A DNA stretch of 64,000 nucleotides from Pontibacter aquaedesilientis (GCF_014773225.1 NZ_JACXAJ010000001.1:1054001-1118000); one strand, 5' to 3'. Counted from the stretch's first letter, positions 27,431 through 36,490 are shown. Notes: a model not told the origin generated them from the letters alone. A program made the numbers and translations.

Positions 27431-28330
27431 ATGGAACATGACTCTTTGAATAAACTATCATTCCTTTTGCTGCGCGTTTTGGGTAGCCTGATCTTCATCA
27501 TGGCAGGCTTCAACCACCTGTTTCAAACGGCTGGTGCCGCAGCTCGCCTTCAAGAGGCTCCTTTCGCACAACTGGCCACCTGGATCGCTCCAGCGGAAGC
27601 CTTGATTATCCTGTCGGGTGTGGGTTTATTGGTTGGTGGCTTCATGCTGCTTGCCGGAATAAAAACCAGGGTGGCGGCCGCTCTGTTGCTCGCTATCCTG
27701 ATTCCGATTACCCTGACGGTACAGGTAGGCAATGCTGCCGGAAACGGGCCTTTGTTCAAGAACATAGCGTTGATTGGCCTGCTATTATTTTTCATCGTAA
27801 ACGGTGCGATCTACTACGGATTAGACCAGTTACTTTCACTTAAAAATCAAATGAAACCAAGTATCAAGAATACATCAAAAGGAACCTATGTTACCGTATT
27901 GGCATTTGGGTTGTTGGCCTTCCTTGGCTCCTGTGCTGGCGGCACGACGGTTGCAAACAGCACTGCCACAACAGGAACTGTAGCAGACACTAACGGGAAA
28001 AAATACGCCGTGCTGATCAGTCAGCCAAATCACTTGAAAGCCGCTGTGCATACAGCCGAGACCATTACGAAGGAAAGTCATTATAACCGTGCTAGCTTTG
28101 TCGTAATGGCTTGCGGAAAATCTGTGGAGGCTTTTGTGAAAGAAAGCGACATGGCCCAGCAGATTGAAAAAGGCAATGTTGCAGGTATAACTTACAAAGT
28201 TTGCGGTATGTCGCTGAAGCAGTTTAACATAAACGCCAGTTCGTTGGTAGCTGGTGTAGAAGTAGTCCCGAATGGTTTGACCTACATGTTCGATCTGCAG
28301 GACCAAGGCTATTCCACTGTTGAGCTTTAA
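27431..28330 (+). CDS. DoxX-DsrE fusion protein
   Basis: 299 residues. Residues 1-140 are a four-helix DoxX-family membrane domain (FNHLFQTAGAAARL, then glycine-rich helices). Residues from about 185 form a DsrE/DsrF-like sulfur-relay domain (YAVLISQPNHLKAAVHTAET, VVMACGKSVEAF, YKVCGMSLKQF) with Cys228 and Cys258. Between them, residues 141-168 (starting MKPSIKNTSKG and ending LLAFLGSC) look exactly like a lipoprotein signal peptide. So either this is a fusion with an internal fifth helix, or an internal start at 27851 also makes a free DsrE lipoprotein. Likely role: envelope sulfane-sulfur handling. Confidence 0.82.
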   Translation: MEHDSLNKLSFLLLRVLGSLIFIMAGFNHLFQTAGAAARLQEAPFAQLATWIAPAEALIILSGVGLLVGGFMLLAGIKTRVAAALLLAILIPITLTVQVGNAAGNGPLFKNIALIGLLLFFIVNGAIYYGLDQLLSLKNQMKPSIKNTSKGTYVTVLAFGLLAFLGSCAGGTTVANSTATTGTVADTNGKKYAVLISQPNHLKAAVHTAETITKESHYNRASFVVMACGKSVEAFVKESDMAQQIEKGNVAGITYKVCGMSLKQFNINASSLVAGVEVVPNGLTYMFDLQDQGYSTVEL

Positions 28331-28412
28331 GCTTGTGTGGAATAAGAGCCAACCTCAGTCATCATTCATTTAAAATTACTCGGAGTAATCAATTAATATT
28401 AGAAATTACATC

Positions 28413-29048
28413 ATGGAAAAAAATAAGTTTTCGATCAAGAGCATCCCTGGCTGGGCGGTTATGCTGGCCATCTTCGGTATCCTATACCTGACCGGCTTAC
28501 ACACTGAAGCCATCGGGCAAGTACAGCGCATACTGCTGGCAACAGGATTAAAAAAGGCGGATGTGCCTACCACTATCTCTGAAGCCAATTACACTGAAAC
28601 GGTAGAATCTGAAGGAGTTGCCTCCTCTGCGTCCATGGTAGGAGCCGGATTCAAAATGGTGGACCTCAAAGGCAAGACTGTTGCCTTTGAAAGTCTGAAA
28701 GGCAAAGTGATCTTTCTGAACATCTGGGCTACCTGGTGTCCGCCGTGTATTGCCGAAATGCCCAACATCCAGAAACTTTACGACAAAGTTGGCTCTGATA
28801 AAATAGCCTTTGTTATGTTATCAGTGGACGAAGGCGGTATGGATAAGGTAAAGAAGTTTATCGACAAGAAAGGCTATACCTTCCCGGTATATATGCCGGC
28901 CAGCCAATTTCCACAGGAGTTCTACAGCACTGCCATCCCTACTACTTTCATTATTTCACCGGAAGGGAAAATAGTGGCCAAACAGGAAGGTATGGCTGAA
29001 TACGATACCAAAGAAGTGCGCGATTTCCTGCAGGGCATGGTGAAGTAA
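28413..29048 (+). CDS. TlpA-like membrane-anchored thioredoxin
   Basis: 211 residues. One N-terminal membrane anchor (about 13-30), a linker, then a TlpA/ResA thioredoxin fold (about 75-210) with NIWATWCPPCIAEMP, active Cys109 and Cys112, and the cis-proline region STAIPTTFIISPEG. It faces the periplasm and reduces or exchanges disulfides or persulfides. It lies between the DoxX-DsrE fusion and a secreted DsrE protein, the likely redox partners. A terminator follows directly. Confidence 0.9.
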   Translation: MEKNKFSIKSIPGWAVMLAIFGILYLTGLHTEAIGQVQRILLATGLKKADVPTTISEANYTETVESEGVASSASMVGAGFKMVDLKGKTVAFESLKGKVIFLNIWATWCPPCIAEMPNIQKLYDKVGSDKIAFVMLSVDEGGMDKVKKFIDKKGYTFPVYMPASQFPQEFYSTAIPTTFIISPEGKIVAKQEGMAEYDTKEVRDFLQGMVK

Positions 29049-29055
29049 CCCAATT

Positions 29056-29097
29056 GAATAAGCTGGCCTATATCCCATAGGCCAGCTTATTCTTATC
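29056..29097 (+). terminator. Hairpin terminator after the TlpA-like gene
   Basis: Perfect 16-bp stem GAATAAGCTGGCCTAT / ATAGGCCAGCTTATTC (29056-29071, 29077-29092), 5-nt loop, followed by TTATC. Stem is very stable though the U-run is weak. Confidence 0.78.
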
Positions 29098-29198
29098 ATG
29101 CTGATGTCTGCAAGTTGATGAAAAGTTTGATAGACTTGGGCCAAAGAGCTCAGACGTATACCTTAATTATGATTTAAAATCTATTTAACTTATTTGCT

Positions 29199-29648
29199 AT
29201 GAAACTGAAACTGTTATTTGCTCTCCTATTAGTGGTAATGGTCTTTCCGACTGCCTTTGCCCAAAAGCAGTCTAAACCAAAAGGGGCTAACCAGGCTGAA
29301 CAAAGTACGCCACGACGCATTGTGTACGATATGGCAGAAGGTGATACGGCACGGCATAGCGGCCTGATGCGTCAGCTCAACAATATCAAAAGGGGTTGGC
29401 CCGATGCGCAGATCGAAGTAGTGGTGCACGGCAAATCGCTAAATCTGTTAGTAACAGACAAGACCACGCAGCGTGCGTCTATCAAAGCTTTGCAAGAGAA
29501 AGGCGTGGTTTTCGTAGCCTGCGAGAATACCATGCGCATGCAAAAAGTCGAGAAAAATCAACTGCTGCCCGGCGTAACTACAGTGCCAATGGCTATCGGT
29601 GAAATCATCATGAAACAAGACGAAGGCTGGGGCTACATTAAGTTTTAA
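29199..29648 (+). CDS. Secreted DsrE-family protein
   Basis: 149 residues. Signal peptide MKLKLLFALLLVVMVFPTAF then a DsrE/DsrF-like alpha/beta domain with VVVHGKSLNLLV, and the conserved cysteine in VVFVACENTM (Cys108), ending DEGWGYIKF. The cysteine position matches the sulfur-carrying residue of the family. Predicted periplasmic sulfane-sulfur carrier. 17 bp upstream of the sterol-desaturase gene, so co-transcribed with it. Confidence 0.87.
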   Translation: MKLKLLFALLLVVMVFPTAFAQKQSKPKGANQAEQSTPRRIVYDMAEGDTARHSGLMRQLNNIKRGWPDAQIEVVVHGKSLNLLVTDKTTQRASIKALQEKGVVFVACENTMRMQKVEKNQLLPGVTTVPMAIGEIIMKQDEGWGYIKF

Positions 29649-29665
29649 GCAGCCAGATATTATCA

Positions 29666-30592
29666 ATGGAAAAATACTGGAACATATTCACGAATTCCTT
29701 TTCGGACTACTGGAATTACCTGTCGCAGGAAATGCTGCACCCCAACTGGGGTAATTATTTTTACTGGCTGCTTGGCTTGTCGCTGTTTTTCTGGCTATTG
29801 GAGATGCTACTGCCGTGGCGTAAAGACCAGGACAGGATCAGGCAGGATTTCTGGCTTGACGGCTTTTACATGTTCTTTAATTTTTTCCTGTTTTCCTTGG
29901 TTGGTTTCAACGCAATTTCCAACATTGGCGTAGAGGCTTTCAACGATTTCCTGCAATTATTCGGCGTGCAGAACCTGGTCGCTTTCGAGGTGCAGCAATG
30001 GCCTGTATGGGCGCAATTGCTCACGCTATTCGTTTTGCGTGATTTCATTCAGTGGAATGTACACCGTTTGTTGCACCGTTTCGAATTTTTATGGCGCTTC
30101 CACAAAGTGCACCACTCCGTGCAGCAGATGGGTTTTGCCGCGCATTTGCGCTTCCATTGGGGCGAAACAGTGGTTTACCGCACCCTGGAGTATATTCCAT
30201 TAGCCATGATCGGCTTCGGCATTCAGGACTTCTTTTTGGTGCATATCTTTGCAACGGCTATTGGCCATTTCAATCACTCCAACCTGCACCTCCCACTAGG
30301 GCCGTTTCGCTTCCTGTTCAATAACCCGCAAATGCACATATGGCACCATGCTAAAGACATGCCGCACCGCTATGGCGCAAACTACGGCATTAGCCTGAGC
30401 CTTTGGGATTACCTGTTTGGCACCGCCTATGTACCCGAAGACGGACGTGATATCGAATTGGGATTTAAGGAAGTGGAAACTTATCCGAAGTCATTTCTGG
30501 ATCAGCAGTTTTACCCTTTTAAAAAGGGGGCAAATAAACATGAACAGCGCTTAGAGTCCAAACTGGCAAAGGAGACTATATCTATAGATTAG
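29666..30592 (+). CDS. Sterol desaturase/fatty acid hydroxylase superfamily protein
   Basis: 308 residues, several membrane helices. The di-iron histidine boxes are visible: HRLLHR (about 130-135), HKVHH (about 144-148), GHFNHSNLH and MHIWHH. Members hydroxylate or desaturate membrane lipids. Its close coupling with a secreted DsrE gene (17 bp) suggests a role in membrane lipid change linked to sulfur stress or simply shared expression; the substrate is unknown. Confidence 0.88.
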   Translation: MEKYWNIFTNSFSDYWNYLSQEMLHPNWGNYFYWLLGLSLFFWLLEMLLPWRKDQDRIRQDFWLDGFYMFFNFFLFSLVGFNAISNIGVEAFNDFLQLFGVQNLVAFEVQQWPVWAQLLTLFVLRDFIQWNVHRLLHRFEFLWRFHKVHHSVQQMGFAAHLRFHWGETVVYRTLEYIPLAMIGFGIQDFFLVHIFATAIGHFNHSNLHLPLGPFRFLFNNPQMHIWHHAKDMPHRYGANYGISLSLWDYLFGTAYVPEDGRDIELGFKEVETYPKSFLDQQFYPFKKGANKHEQRLESKLAKETISID

Positions 30593-30679
30593 CTAGATCA
30601 ACGGAATAGGTTAAATAATACTAACGTTCGAGCGATATAGTGAAATAGTGACATAAAAGCATACATGCCGCGAATGCAC

Positions 30680-30708
30680 GATTCGGGCAGATCGCGACCT
30701 GTCCCTAC
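30680..30708. repeat. Dispersed palindromic repeat, copy 1
   Basis: 29-bp unit beginning GATTCGGGCAGATCGCGACC and ending TGTCCCTAC. It matches the copy at 32957-32985 at 27 of 29 positions. The core is a degenerate form of the palindrome seen intact in copy 2. Intergenic, between the sterol-desaturase and VIT genes. Confidence 0.7.
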
Positions 30709-30735
30709 AATGAAACAAAAATGCTTCGGCCCCTA

Positions 30736-30756
30736 CGACGTTATGGTGTAACGTCG
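30736..30756. repeat. Perfect inverted repeat
   Basis: CGACGTTA / TAACGTCG (30736-30743, 30749-30756) with a 5-nt loop and no U-run. It lies between the palindromic repeat and the AACTTTCT-like string and may be part of the same composite intergenic element. Confidence 0.5.
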
Positions 30757-30861
30757 GTACATGTCAACTTTCTAACTCCTAAACACTTAAACTCCCAAAC
30801 TTTCTAATCTTTCTTTTTTTCCTGTAACTTGAGTACAGTTTATACCTAAACTCCTCGTACG

Positions 30862-31590
30862 ATGCAGCACCACGAAGTTCAATCGGAAGACAAAATCCTT
30901 TTCTTTAAGAAAGAGTACATTTCCGAGTTCGTGTATGGAGGTATAGACGGTGCGATTACCACTTTTGCGGTGGTGGCAGGGGCTGAGGGCGCCAGTCTGG
31001 GTATAGCCGTGGTCATCATACTTGGTCTGGCTAATCTTATCGCCGATGGCTTCTCGATGTCGGTGGGCAACTTTTTTTCTACTAAAGCGCAGCGCGACAA
31101 TTTCGATCGCCACAGGGCCCGCGAATACTGGGAGGTCGAGAACTTGGGTGAAATAGAGAAAGACGAAATACGCGAGATCTACGCAGCAAAAGGCTTTCAG
31201 GGTGATTTGCTGAACCAGGTGGTCGAGGTGATCACAGCCGATAAGGACGTATGGGTGGATACCATGATGAAGGAGGAGCTGCAAATGACCAAGGACGACA
31301 AAACCCCTATCAAAACGGCTTCTGTTACCTTCATCAGTTTTATCCTGGTGGGTTCTATCCCTTTGTTGGCCTACATTTTCGCCGGTCTCGATTCAGGTAT
31401 AGCCGGTGCCGATCTATTTCTCTACTCTAGCATACTCACAGGTATAGCTTTGACCATTGTGGGCAGTCTCAAAAGCATTGTGACGGAGCGTAACATTCTG
31501 GCAGGTATAGCCGAAACACTGCTATTGGGTGGACTGGCTGCTTCCCTGGCTTATTTTGTAGGCGATGTGCTGGAACGTGTGTTTAGGTAG
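30862..31590 (+). CDS. VIT1/CCC1-family Fe/Mn transporter
   Basis: 242 residues. N-terminal helix with [21 protein letters not shown], the conserved VIT opening, then [20 protein letters not shown], an acidic cytoplasmic metal-binding helix region (about 85-145, rich in Glu) and three further membrane helices. Family members move Fe2+ or Mn2+ out of the cytosol in exchange for protons. Stands alone. Confidence 0.9.
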   Translation: MQHHEVQSEDKILFFKKEYISEFVYGGIDGAITTFAVVAGAEGASLGIAVVIILGLANLIADGFSMSVGNFFSTKAQRDNFDRHRAREYWEVENLGEIEKDEIREIYAAKGFQGDLLNQVVEVITADKDVWVDTMMKEELQMTKDDKTPIKTASVTFISFILVGSIPLLAYIFAGLDSGIAGADLFLYSSILTGIALTIVGSLKSIVTERNILAGIAETLLLGGLAASLAYFVGDVLERVFR

Positions 31591-31859
31591 ATCTGCTATT
31601 TCACTAATGTAAAAGTCATATGGCTGATTAAATGCGACATGACTATTTCAGAAGAGGTAAGCGGCGTTAACTTAACTTCAATTTCAGCGAAACTTCTCCT
31701 CTCCTCTTTTTACAGGAAGCCTGATTATTTTCATTTCCCTCGACTTATCGAACTTAAATCAGGTAAAAGATTTAAAAAAAATATCGCTGAAAAAACTTAG
31801 AATAATATGCTTATACTGTCTAAAGCATACACACTGCCTAAACCTTAGCCAGTATAACC

Positions 31860-32792
31860 TTATTGAGCAGCTTCTGTAGCCAGTTTGCTCAGGGCAGTGC
31901 TTATTTTAACCAGAGTTTCGGTTTCCCCTGAAATGCCGTGCCGCTCTGCCAGATACTGCGGGTCGTTGTAGGCAATATACACCTTCCCGTCTTTGTCCTC
32001 ATAAACCAGCATCTTCTGTGGGAGATCAATGCCAATGGTCTGCTCGGCTTTCATTAAGGGTGTGCCCAAATTAGGGTTGCCAAACACTATAAGTTTAGTA
32101 GGCCTGAGTGCCATACCAACAGACTGCGCATTTTGTTGATGATCGAGTTCTGCAACAAGCTTTAGATTGGAATTGGCCTCTATGGAAGCTCGCAGTTTGC
32201 TATAGCTATCTGCAAACGAGTTTACGCTCTCTATACTTATCACGCCTTCATTTAGTGCTACTGTTTCATTCTCGGGCATTTGTATGCTGCTTCCGGTAGC
32301 TGTTTCAGTCAGGTTGGTGAGGGCTGTGCTTATTTTGGGTAATGTAGACACGGTGTCTACCCCATGGCGAGATGCTAAGTACTGCACTGTGTTAAAGGTA
32401 GCATACACATCGCCCCGTACGTTTTGATAGAGCAGTATGTTCTGAGGCAGGTCGAGACCTGCTTGCTGGTTAGCTTGCATAAGCGGCGTGCCCAAGGCAG
32501 GGTTTCCGAAGAGGACCACACGCGTGGGGTTCAGCTCAAGGCCAGCATTCGCTGCATTTTGCTGATGGTTTACCTCCGCCACAATCCCGATGGCACTATT
32601 ACCGCTTAGTGCATTTACTAAGTCGTTGTAAACAGTATCCAGGTTTCGGTTGGCAGCCTGGGTATAAGCAAGCCCGATGGCAGTTGGTTTGTCCTCCTCG
32701 AGAAGATCATCGTTGTCGTTGCACCCGGTTATAATTGTTGCCAGGTTAAGGCACAAAAGCCCAAACAAGCAATTTTTGACAGTTTTTTTCAT
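31860..32792 (-). CDS. Lipoprotein with two tandem DUF302 domains
   Basis: 310 residues. Lipoprotein signal peptide MKKTVKNCLFGLLCLNLATI to a lipobox Cys at 24. Two clearly homologous DUF302 domains follow (about 55-155 and 195-305), sharing HQQNA, PTRVVLFGNP / PTKLIVFGNP, LGTPLM, and YLASRHG / YLAERHG. This is an internal duplication. DUF302 has no settled function; it occurs in envelope proteins near metal or sulfur genes. Confidence 0.88.
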   Translation of the reverse strand: MKKTVKNCLFGLLCLNLATIITGCNDNDDLLEEDKPTAIGLAYTQAANRNLDTVYNDLVNALSGNSAIGIVAEVNHQQNAANAGLELNPTRVVLFGNPALGTPLMQANQQAGLDLPQNILLYQNVRGDVYATFNTVQYLASRHGVDTVSTLPKISTALTNLTETATGSSIQMPENETVALNEGVISIESVNSFADSYSKLRASIEANSNLKLVAELDHQQNAQSVGMALRPTKLIVFGNPNLGTPLMKAEQTIGIDLPQKMLVYEDKDGKVYIAYNDPQYLAERHGISGETETLVKISTALSKLATEAAQ

Positions 32793-32956
32793 AGCAGTTT
32801 AAATTTGTTCTAGTTAACTAATACCACTTCAAGCTTAAATTGTTGAGATGGATACAAAATGAAGGCATACACCCCTAATACTTGAATAGACAGGACACGG
32901 TACAGGTGATTTCTGTGCACGATTCGGTCAGGAGATTTGGGTGATTGTTTGGGAAC

Positions 32957-32985
32957 GATTCGGACAGGTCGCGACCTGTCCCTAC
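32957..32985. repeat. Dispersed palindromic repeat, copy 2
   Basis: Contains the perfect 20-bp palindrome GGACAGGTCGCGACCTGTCC (32962-32981), preceded by GATTC and followed by CTAC. A partial third unit (TGCACGATTCGG) precedes it near 32917 and also precedes copy 1. No associated transposase is seen in the window. Confidence 0.72.
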
Positions 32986-33088
32986 GAGGGGTCACATTAA
33001 ATAGCCTTTTCTCTATATTTTCTCCCCAATTTTTCCTAAACTGCATCTGCAAAACCATAATTACCAGAGAAAACAAACATGCCCCACA

Positions 33089-33319
33089 CCCCTACCCCTG
33101 CTGTTACAGACTTCATTACTGTCAGAACAGGCGCAGGCTGTGCAACGCGCCCTGCAATAGCACGAGCGCCCCGCCACAGCCCACGAACTGCTACACCAGT
33201 TCAAGCCCACCGCCAAAACCCAGCAAACCCAGCGCCTCCAGCAAATCGACAGCCTGCTGCAAACGCTTCATGGTTTGGGCTTATTAAGGAAAACCGAGCA
33301 GGAGCAGTATGTGAAATAA
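33089..33319 (+). pseudogene. C-terminal remnant of a DNA-methyltransferase-like gene
   Basis: One frame reads LSEQAQAVQRALQ, a TAG stop at 33158-33160, then HELLHQFKPTAKTQQTQRLQ, QIDSLLQTLHGLGLLRKTE and EQYVK before TAA at 33317. The pattern (FK, then a helix with I..LL.TL..LGLLR, then a final YV) resembles the C-terminal end of large class I DNA methyltransferases of restriction-modification systems. The internal stop and missing catalytic part mark it as broken. Family assignment is tentative. Confidence 0.4.
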
Positions 33320-33462
33320 GATACATTTGAAACTATGGTTGTTTTGCTAACTGCATTGCTGGTTGGCGCAGGCATTGTAATTAGCTTTACTGATACATTC
33401 TATCACCGGCGCATTTTTGCTATATTTCTATCTTTATGAAGATAAGCACCTGACCAAAACGC

Positions 33463-34821
33463 ATGAAAAAGCTTATACTCCTGCTATTGCTGCCTCTGCT
33501 CACAACTGAGTATGCTTTCTCACAACAAATACCTGCTATCCTACCCCTCCGCGAAAGAGCCGCTGTGGAAGACGCCCTGTTACAGGATAGGCTGGAAAAT
33601 CTCCTCCCCTCGCTGATGCGCCGTGAAGGGATTGATATGTGGGTGATTGTTGCCCGCGAGTATAACGAAGATCCCGTTGCTAAAACCATGTTACCTGCTA
33701 CCTGGCTGGCAGCACGGCGTCGTACGATCATGCTTTTTCATGACAAAGGAGCGGATAAAGGAATTGAAAAACTGGCTGTAGCTCGCTACGGTATTGGCAA
33801 CCTAATGAAGGGTGCCTGGACGCCAGAGCAGGAGCCCAACCAGTGGAAACGCCTGGTGCAATTAATAGCAGAACGAAACCCTAAGAAAATTGGCTTAAAC
33901 TACTCACCCACCTTCGCCCATGCCGATGGACTCACAAAAGCCGAATACGACAGCCTGATGCACTACCTGCCCGCAGCGCATAGGAAAGCTATAGTATCGG
34001 CAGAGCGCCTTGCCGTGGATTGGCTGCAGACCAGAACCAACAGAGAGTTAGAGGTATATGAGCAGATCAGCCGTATGGGGCACAGCATTATAGCAGAGGG
34101 CTTTTCAGAGGCAGTGATTCAACCCGGTGTCACCACCACCGAAGATGTGATGTGGTGGTATCGTGAGCGCATTGCTGACCTGAAGCTGGATGCTTGGTTT
34201 CATCCCACAGTAGATGTGCAGCGTGCCAACCCCGGAACCGGTGATTCGCAACGCTCCTTTTCGCAGAAACCCGGAGTGGAAGTGATCTTACCAGGCGATT
34301 TGGTGCATGTCGATCTGGGCATTACCTATTTGGGCCTGAACACCGATGTGCAGCAGCTGGCCTACGTGCTGAAGCCCGGTGAGTCAGCAGCACCTGCACA
34401 CCTCAAAAATGCACTAGCCACAGGTAACCGACTGCAGGACATCCTGACCTCGAAATTTAAAGAAGGCAAAACCGGCAACCAGGTGTTAAAAGAGGCATTG
34501 GCACAGGCACAGAAAGAGAAGATAACAGCAAGTATTTACTCGCACCCCATTGGGTACCACGGCCACGGTGCAGGTCCTGCCATCGGTATGTGGGATATGC
34601 AGCAGGGCGTGCCTGGCACTGGCGATTACCAACTGCGCCACAACACGGCCTACGCCATCGAGCTAAACGCAAAAGTAACCCTACCGGAGTGGAACAATAA
34701 AGAAATTCGGGTCATGCTGGAAGAACAGGCTGTATTGACACCAAGTGGCGTGCGATACATAGACGGACGGCAAAAAGAACTGCTGTTGATACCACGGGTA
34801 AGTTCACATTTAAAGCAGTAA
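33463..34821 (+). CDS. M24-family metallopeptidase, exported (Xaa-Pro peptidase-like)
   Basis: 452 residues. Signal peptide MKKLILLLLLPLLTTEYAFS, creatinase N-domain (about 45-190), then a pita-bread domain. The five metal ligands are traceable: Asp in HVDLG, Asp in LNTDVQQ, His in GYHGHGAGP, Glu in AIELNAKV and Glu in LEEQAVL. Family members release N-terminal residues before proline; export suggests scavenging of peptides in the periplasm. A shared bidirectional terminator follows. Confidence 0.9.
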   Translation: MKKLILLLLLPLLTTEYAFSQQIPAILPLRERAAVEDALLQDRLENLLPSLMRREGIDMWVIVAREYNEDPVAKTMLPATWLAARRRTIMLFHDKGADKGIEKLAVARYGIGNLMKGAWTPEQEPNQWKRLVQLIAERNPKKIGLNYSPTFAHADGLTKAEYDSLMHYLPAAHRKAIVSAERLAVDWLQTRTNRELEVYEQISRMGHSIIAEGFSEAVIQPGVTTTEDVMWWYRERIADLKLDAWFHPTVDVQRANPGTGDSQRSFSQKPGVEVILPGDLVHVDLGITYLGLNTDVQQLAYVLKPGESAAPAHLKNALATGNRLQDILTSKFKEGKTGNQVLKEALAQAQKEKITASIYSHPIGYHGHGAGPAIGMWDMQQGVPGTGDYQLRHNTAYAIELNAKVTLPEWNNKEIRVMLEEQAVLTPSGVRYIDGRQKELLLIPRVSSHLKQ

Positions 34822-34872
34822 CTTCATTAGCAAAACCCGATTTTGTGGGTGGACCTGAAATACTTACACAAA

Positions 34873-34900
34873 AAAAGCCCGTCAATAACGACGGGCTTTT
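34873..34900. terminator. Bidirectional terminator between convergent genes
   Basis: Perfect 11-bp stem AAAAGCCCGTC / GACGGGCTTTT (34873-34883, 34890-34900) with a 6-nt loop and A/T tails on both sides. Serves the M24 gene and the minus-strand gene at 34916. Confidence 0.9.
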
Positions 34901-34915
34901 ATCATTTATGCCACT

Positions 34916-35413
34916 TTATACCTTGGCTATTTGTGGCAGGGTGGCAAGGGCACTGTTAACGATTCCCATCCATTTGTTTGCAAAATGAAGTTCGTTGCTC
35001 AGCATCATATTCTGCTCCCGGTTATAAAATTCCAGTTCCTGCGACTGTCTTTTTGGTCCTGTAAAATGAAAGCGCAACACAATCTGGTCGATGATCAGGT
35101 CACCGTTCACCTTTCGGCTGTCCTTTACCAACTCGCAGCATTTAACATCAGCCAGGTCTACGATAACCTGTCGCGCAACAACATCCTGCATGTTGAAGTA
35201 CACCACCTTTCCAACGGCTTCGTCTATACCGATCGCAAAAACCTCATTCCAGAAATCTAGTTTGGTCAGCTGCATCTGCCTTTCCTCGCAAAACGAGAGC
35301 ATCCTATCCAGCACCATGTTACTTTGCTTTTTCTGTTTTCTCTGAATTAAATAAACCGGCACGATAAACACAGCCAGTGCCAGTACACCAATGATGATTG
35401 TCTGTAAATCCAT
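34916..35413 (-). CDS. Hypothetical protein with one N-terminal membrane helix
   Basis: 165 residues. One membrane helix (about 4-24) followed by a basic stretch (RKQKKQ) and a soluble domain of about 135 residues with alternating beta and helix (DLADVKCCELVKDSR, IVLRFHF). No recognised family; possibly a membrane-bound regulator-like domain. It stands alone. Confidence 0.75.
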   Translation of the reverse strand: MDLQTIIIGVLALAVFIVPVYLIQRKQKKQSNMVLDRMLSFCEERQMQLTKLDFWNEVFAIGIDEAVGKVVYFNMQDVVARQVIVDLADVKCCELVKDSRKVNGDLIIDQIVLRFHFTGPKRQSQELEFYNREQNMMLSNELHFANKWMGIVNSALATLPQIAKV

Positions 35414-35546
35414 CTTCTTAAATCTTTTTTAAATACCAGAAACATAAAACACCAGTGCATACCGCAACGCGCTACAGCCCGTCGGTATACCTGCATGTTT
35501 TTTTAAGTGTGCGGGACAGCCCGCCTATACCTGAAAGGAAGATGGA

Positions 35547-35921
35547 TTACCAGAAATAATGGAAAGGGAAAATAATGTCGCTGCCTGAGAGGCTTCGGTT
35601 CAGATTGACAGCGCTGGCGATATACTGCGTAATAGCGCGCTGCAACTGCAGTTCTGCCGTGAACGACAGAAAACCAGCCCCCTTCGAGTCGTTTTTCGAC
35701 GAAGGTCCCGGTAAATGTTGGAATAAACTGATCTGCTCCTCGGCTCGGGTCAGGCTCGGGGACTTTATCGACTCACCAGCCGAAAGACTAGCCTGTGTAT
35801 GCTCCTCTGCCACCGCCTGCTCTACGGCGCAAAATACCGCCGCACGATCATCCGCCTGCCAGCCTGGGAGAGCAAGCACACTGGCGAATAGCAGCAACAG
35901 GTATCTTGTAAGTTTATTCAC
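35547..35921 (-). CDS. Hypothetical secreted protein, 124 residues
   Basis: GTG start at 35921 gives a signal peptide VNKLTRYLLLLFASVLALPG; another GTG at 35957 is possible. The mature part contains a Gln/Glu-rich helix and ends in aromatic residues (FPFHYFW). No family recognised. Confidence 0.5.
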   Translation of the reverse strand: MNKLTRYLLLLFASVLALPGWQADDRAAVFCAVEQAVAEEHTQASLSAGESIKSPSLTRAEEQISLFQHLPGPSSKNDSKGAGFLSFTAELQLQRAITQYIASAVNLNRSLSGSDIIFPFHYFW

Positions 35922-35996
35922 CTGACAAAGGTATAAGAAGCCGGTATATTGCAACACTTACCGCCCGTATAAATATTATACTTCCTTACATGCTAG

Positions 35997-36308
35997 TCAC
36001 CGGAATATCACTTCCGCTTCAAAGGCGCTGTCAGCAGGCTCTGCTTTTACACGCACCGTCAGGTGGTCATAGAAAACAAACCGTTCGTTGATGCGCACCC
36101 ACGTGTCGGCATGTTGCTGGTCAGGCACCAGTCGGTTGCTGTAGATGGGTATGTCTTTCTCATCATACACCACGATCTTTAGCTTGACGTCAGCATTTGG
36201 CTGCGTTGGCTTCAGAACCAGCGCCTTATCCAGCTCTAAGCTTTTCCTGGCTGGCTTTCCTTCTATCCTGAAAGAGGAGTTTAAGTGCGAGAGTCGTATT
36301 GTTTCCAT
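35997..36308 (-). CDS. Hypothetical protein, 103 residues
   Basis: ATG 36308 gives METIRLSHLNSSFRIEGKPA; an ATG at 36398 would add 30 less typical residues. Soluble, beta-rich, ending AFEAEVIFR. No signal peptide or recognised family. Confidence 0.6.
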   Translation of the reverse strand: METIRLSHLNSSFRIEGKPARKSLELDKALVLKPTQPNADVKLKIVVYDEKDIPIYSNRLVPDQQHADTWVRINERFVFYDHLTVRVKAEPADSAFEAEVIFR

Positions 36309-36490
36309 AAGCAAGCTGTGACACGTTTTACATCTGTATACGATGCACCCGCAGATAAGAAACAGTCCTTTTTCCGATCTCCTCTCTCCTATCAACATTC
36401 ATCTCATTATGAGCGTATTACCAACACCACGCGGCCTTTTATCCGGTCGTGGTGAGCAAAAAATAAAACCAGATTCAACGATCAGAAAAA

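Larger units (their letters stand above)
32793..33462. other. Intergenic region, 670 bp, with repeat and gene remnant
   Basis: Holds the palindromic repeat at 32957-32985 and the degraded coding sequence at 33089-33319; the rest shows nothing recognisable. The combination of repeat plus broken gene suggests a site of past insertion and deletion. Confidence 0.5.

Noticed and set aside
30820..30860. Another CRP-like site before the VIT gene (GTAACTTGAGTACA)
   Set aside because: The right arm does not match, and there is no -7 element at the required 22-nt spacing before the start codon.
33079..33330. 83-residue plus-strand open frame
   Set aside because: Proline-rich, low-complexity out-of-frame reading of the methyltransferase-like remnant.
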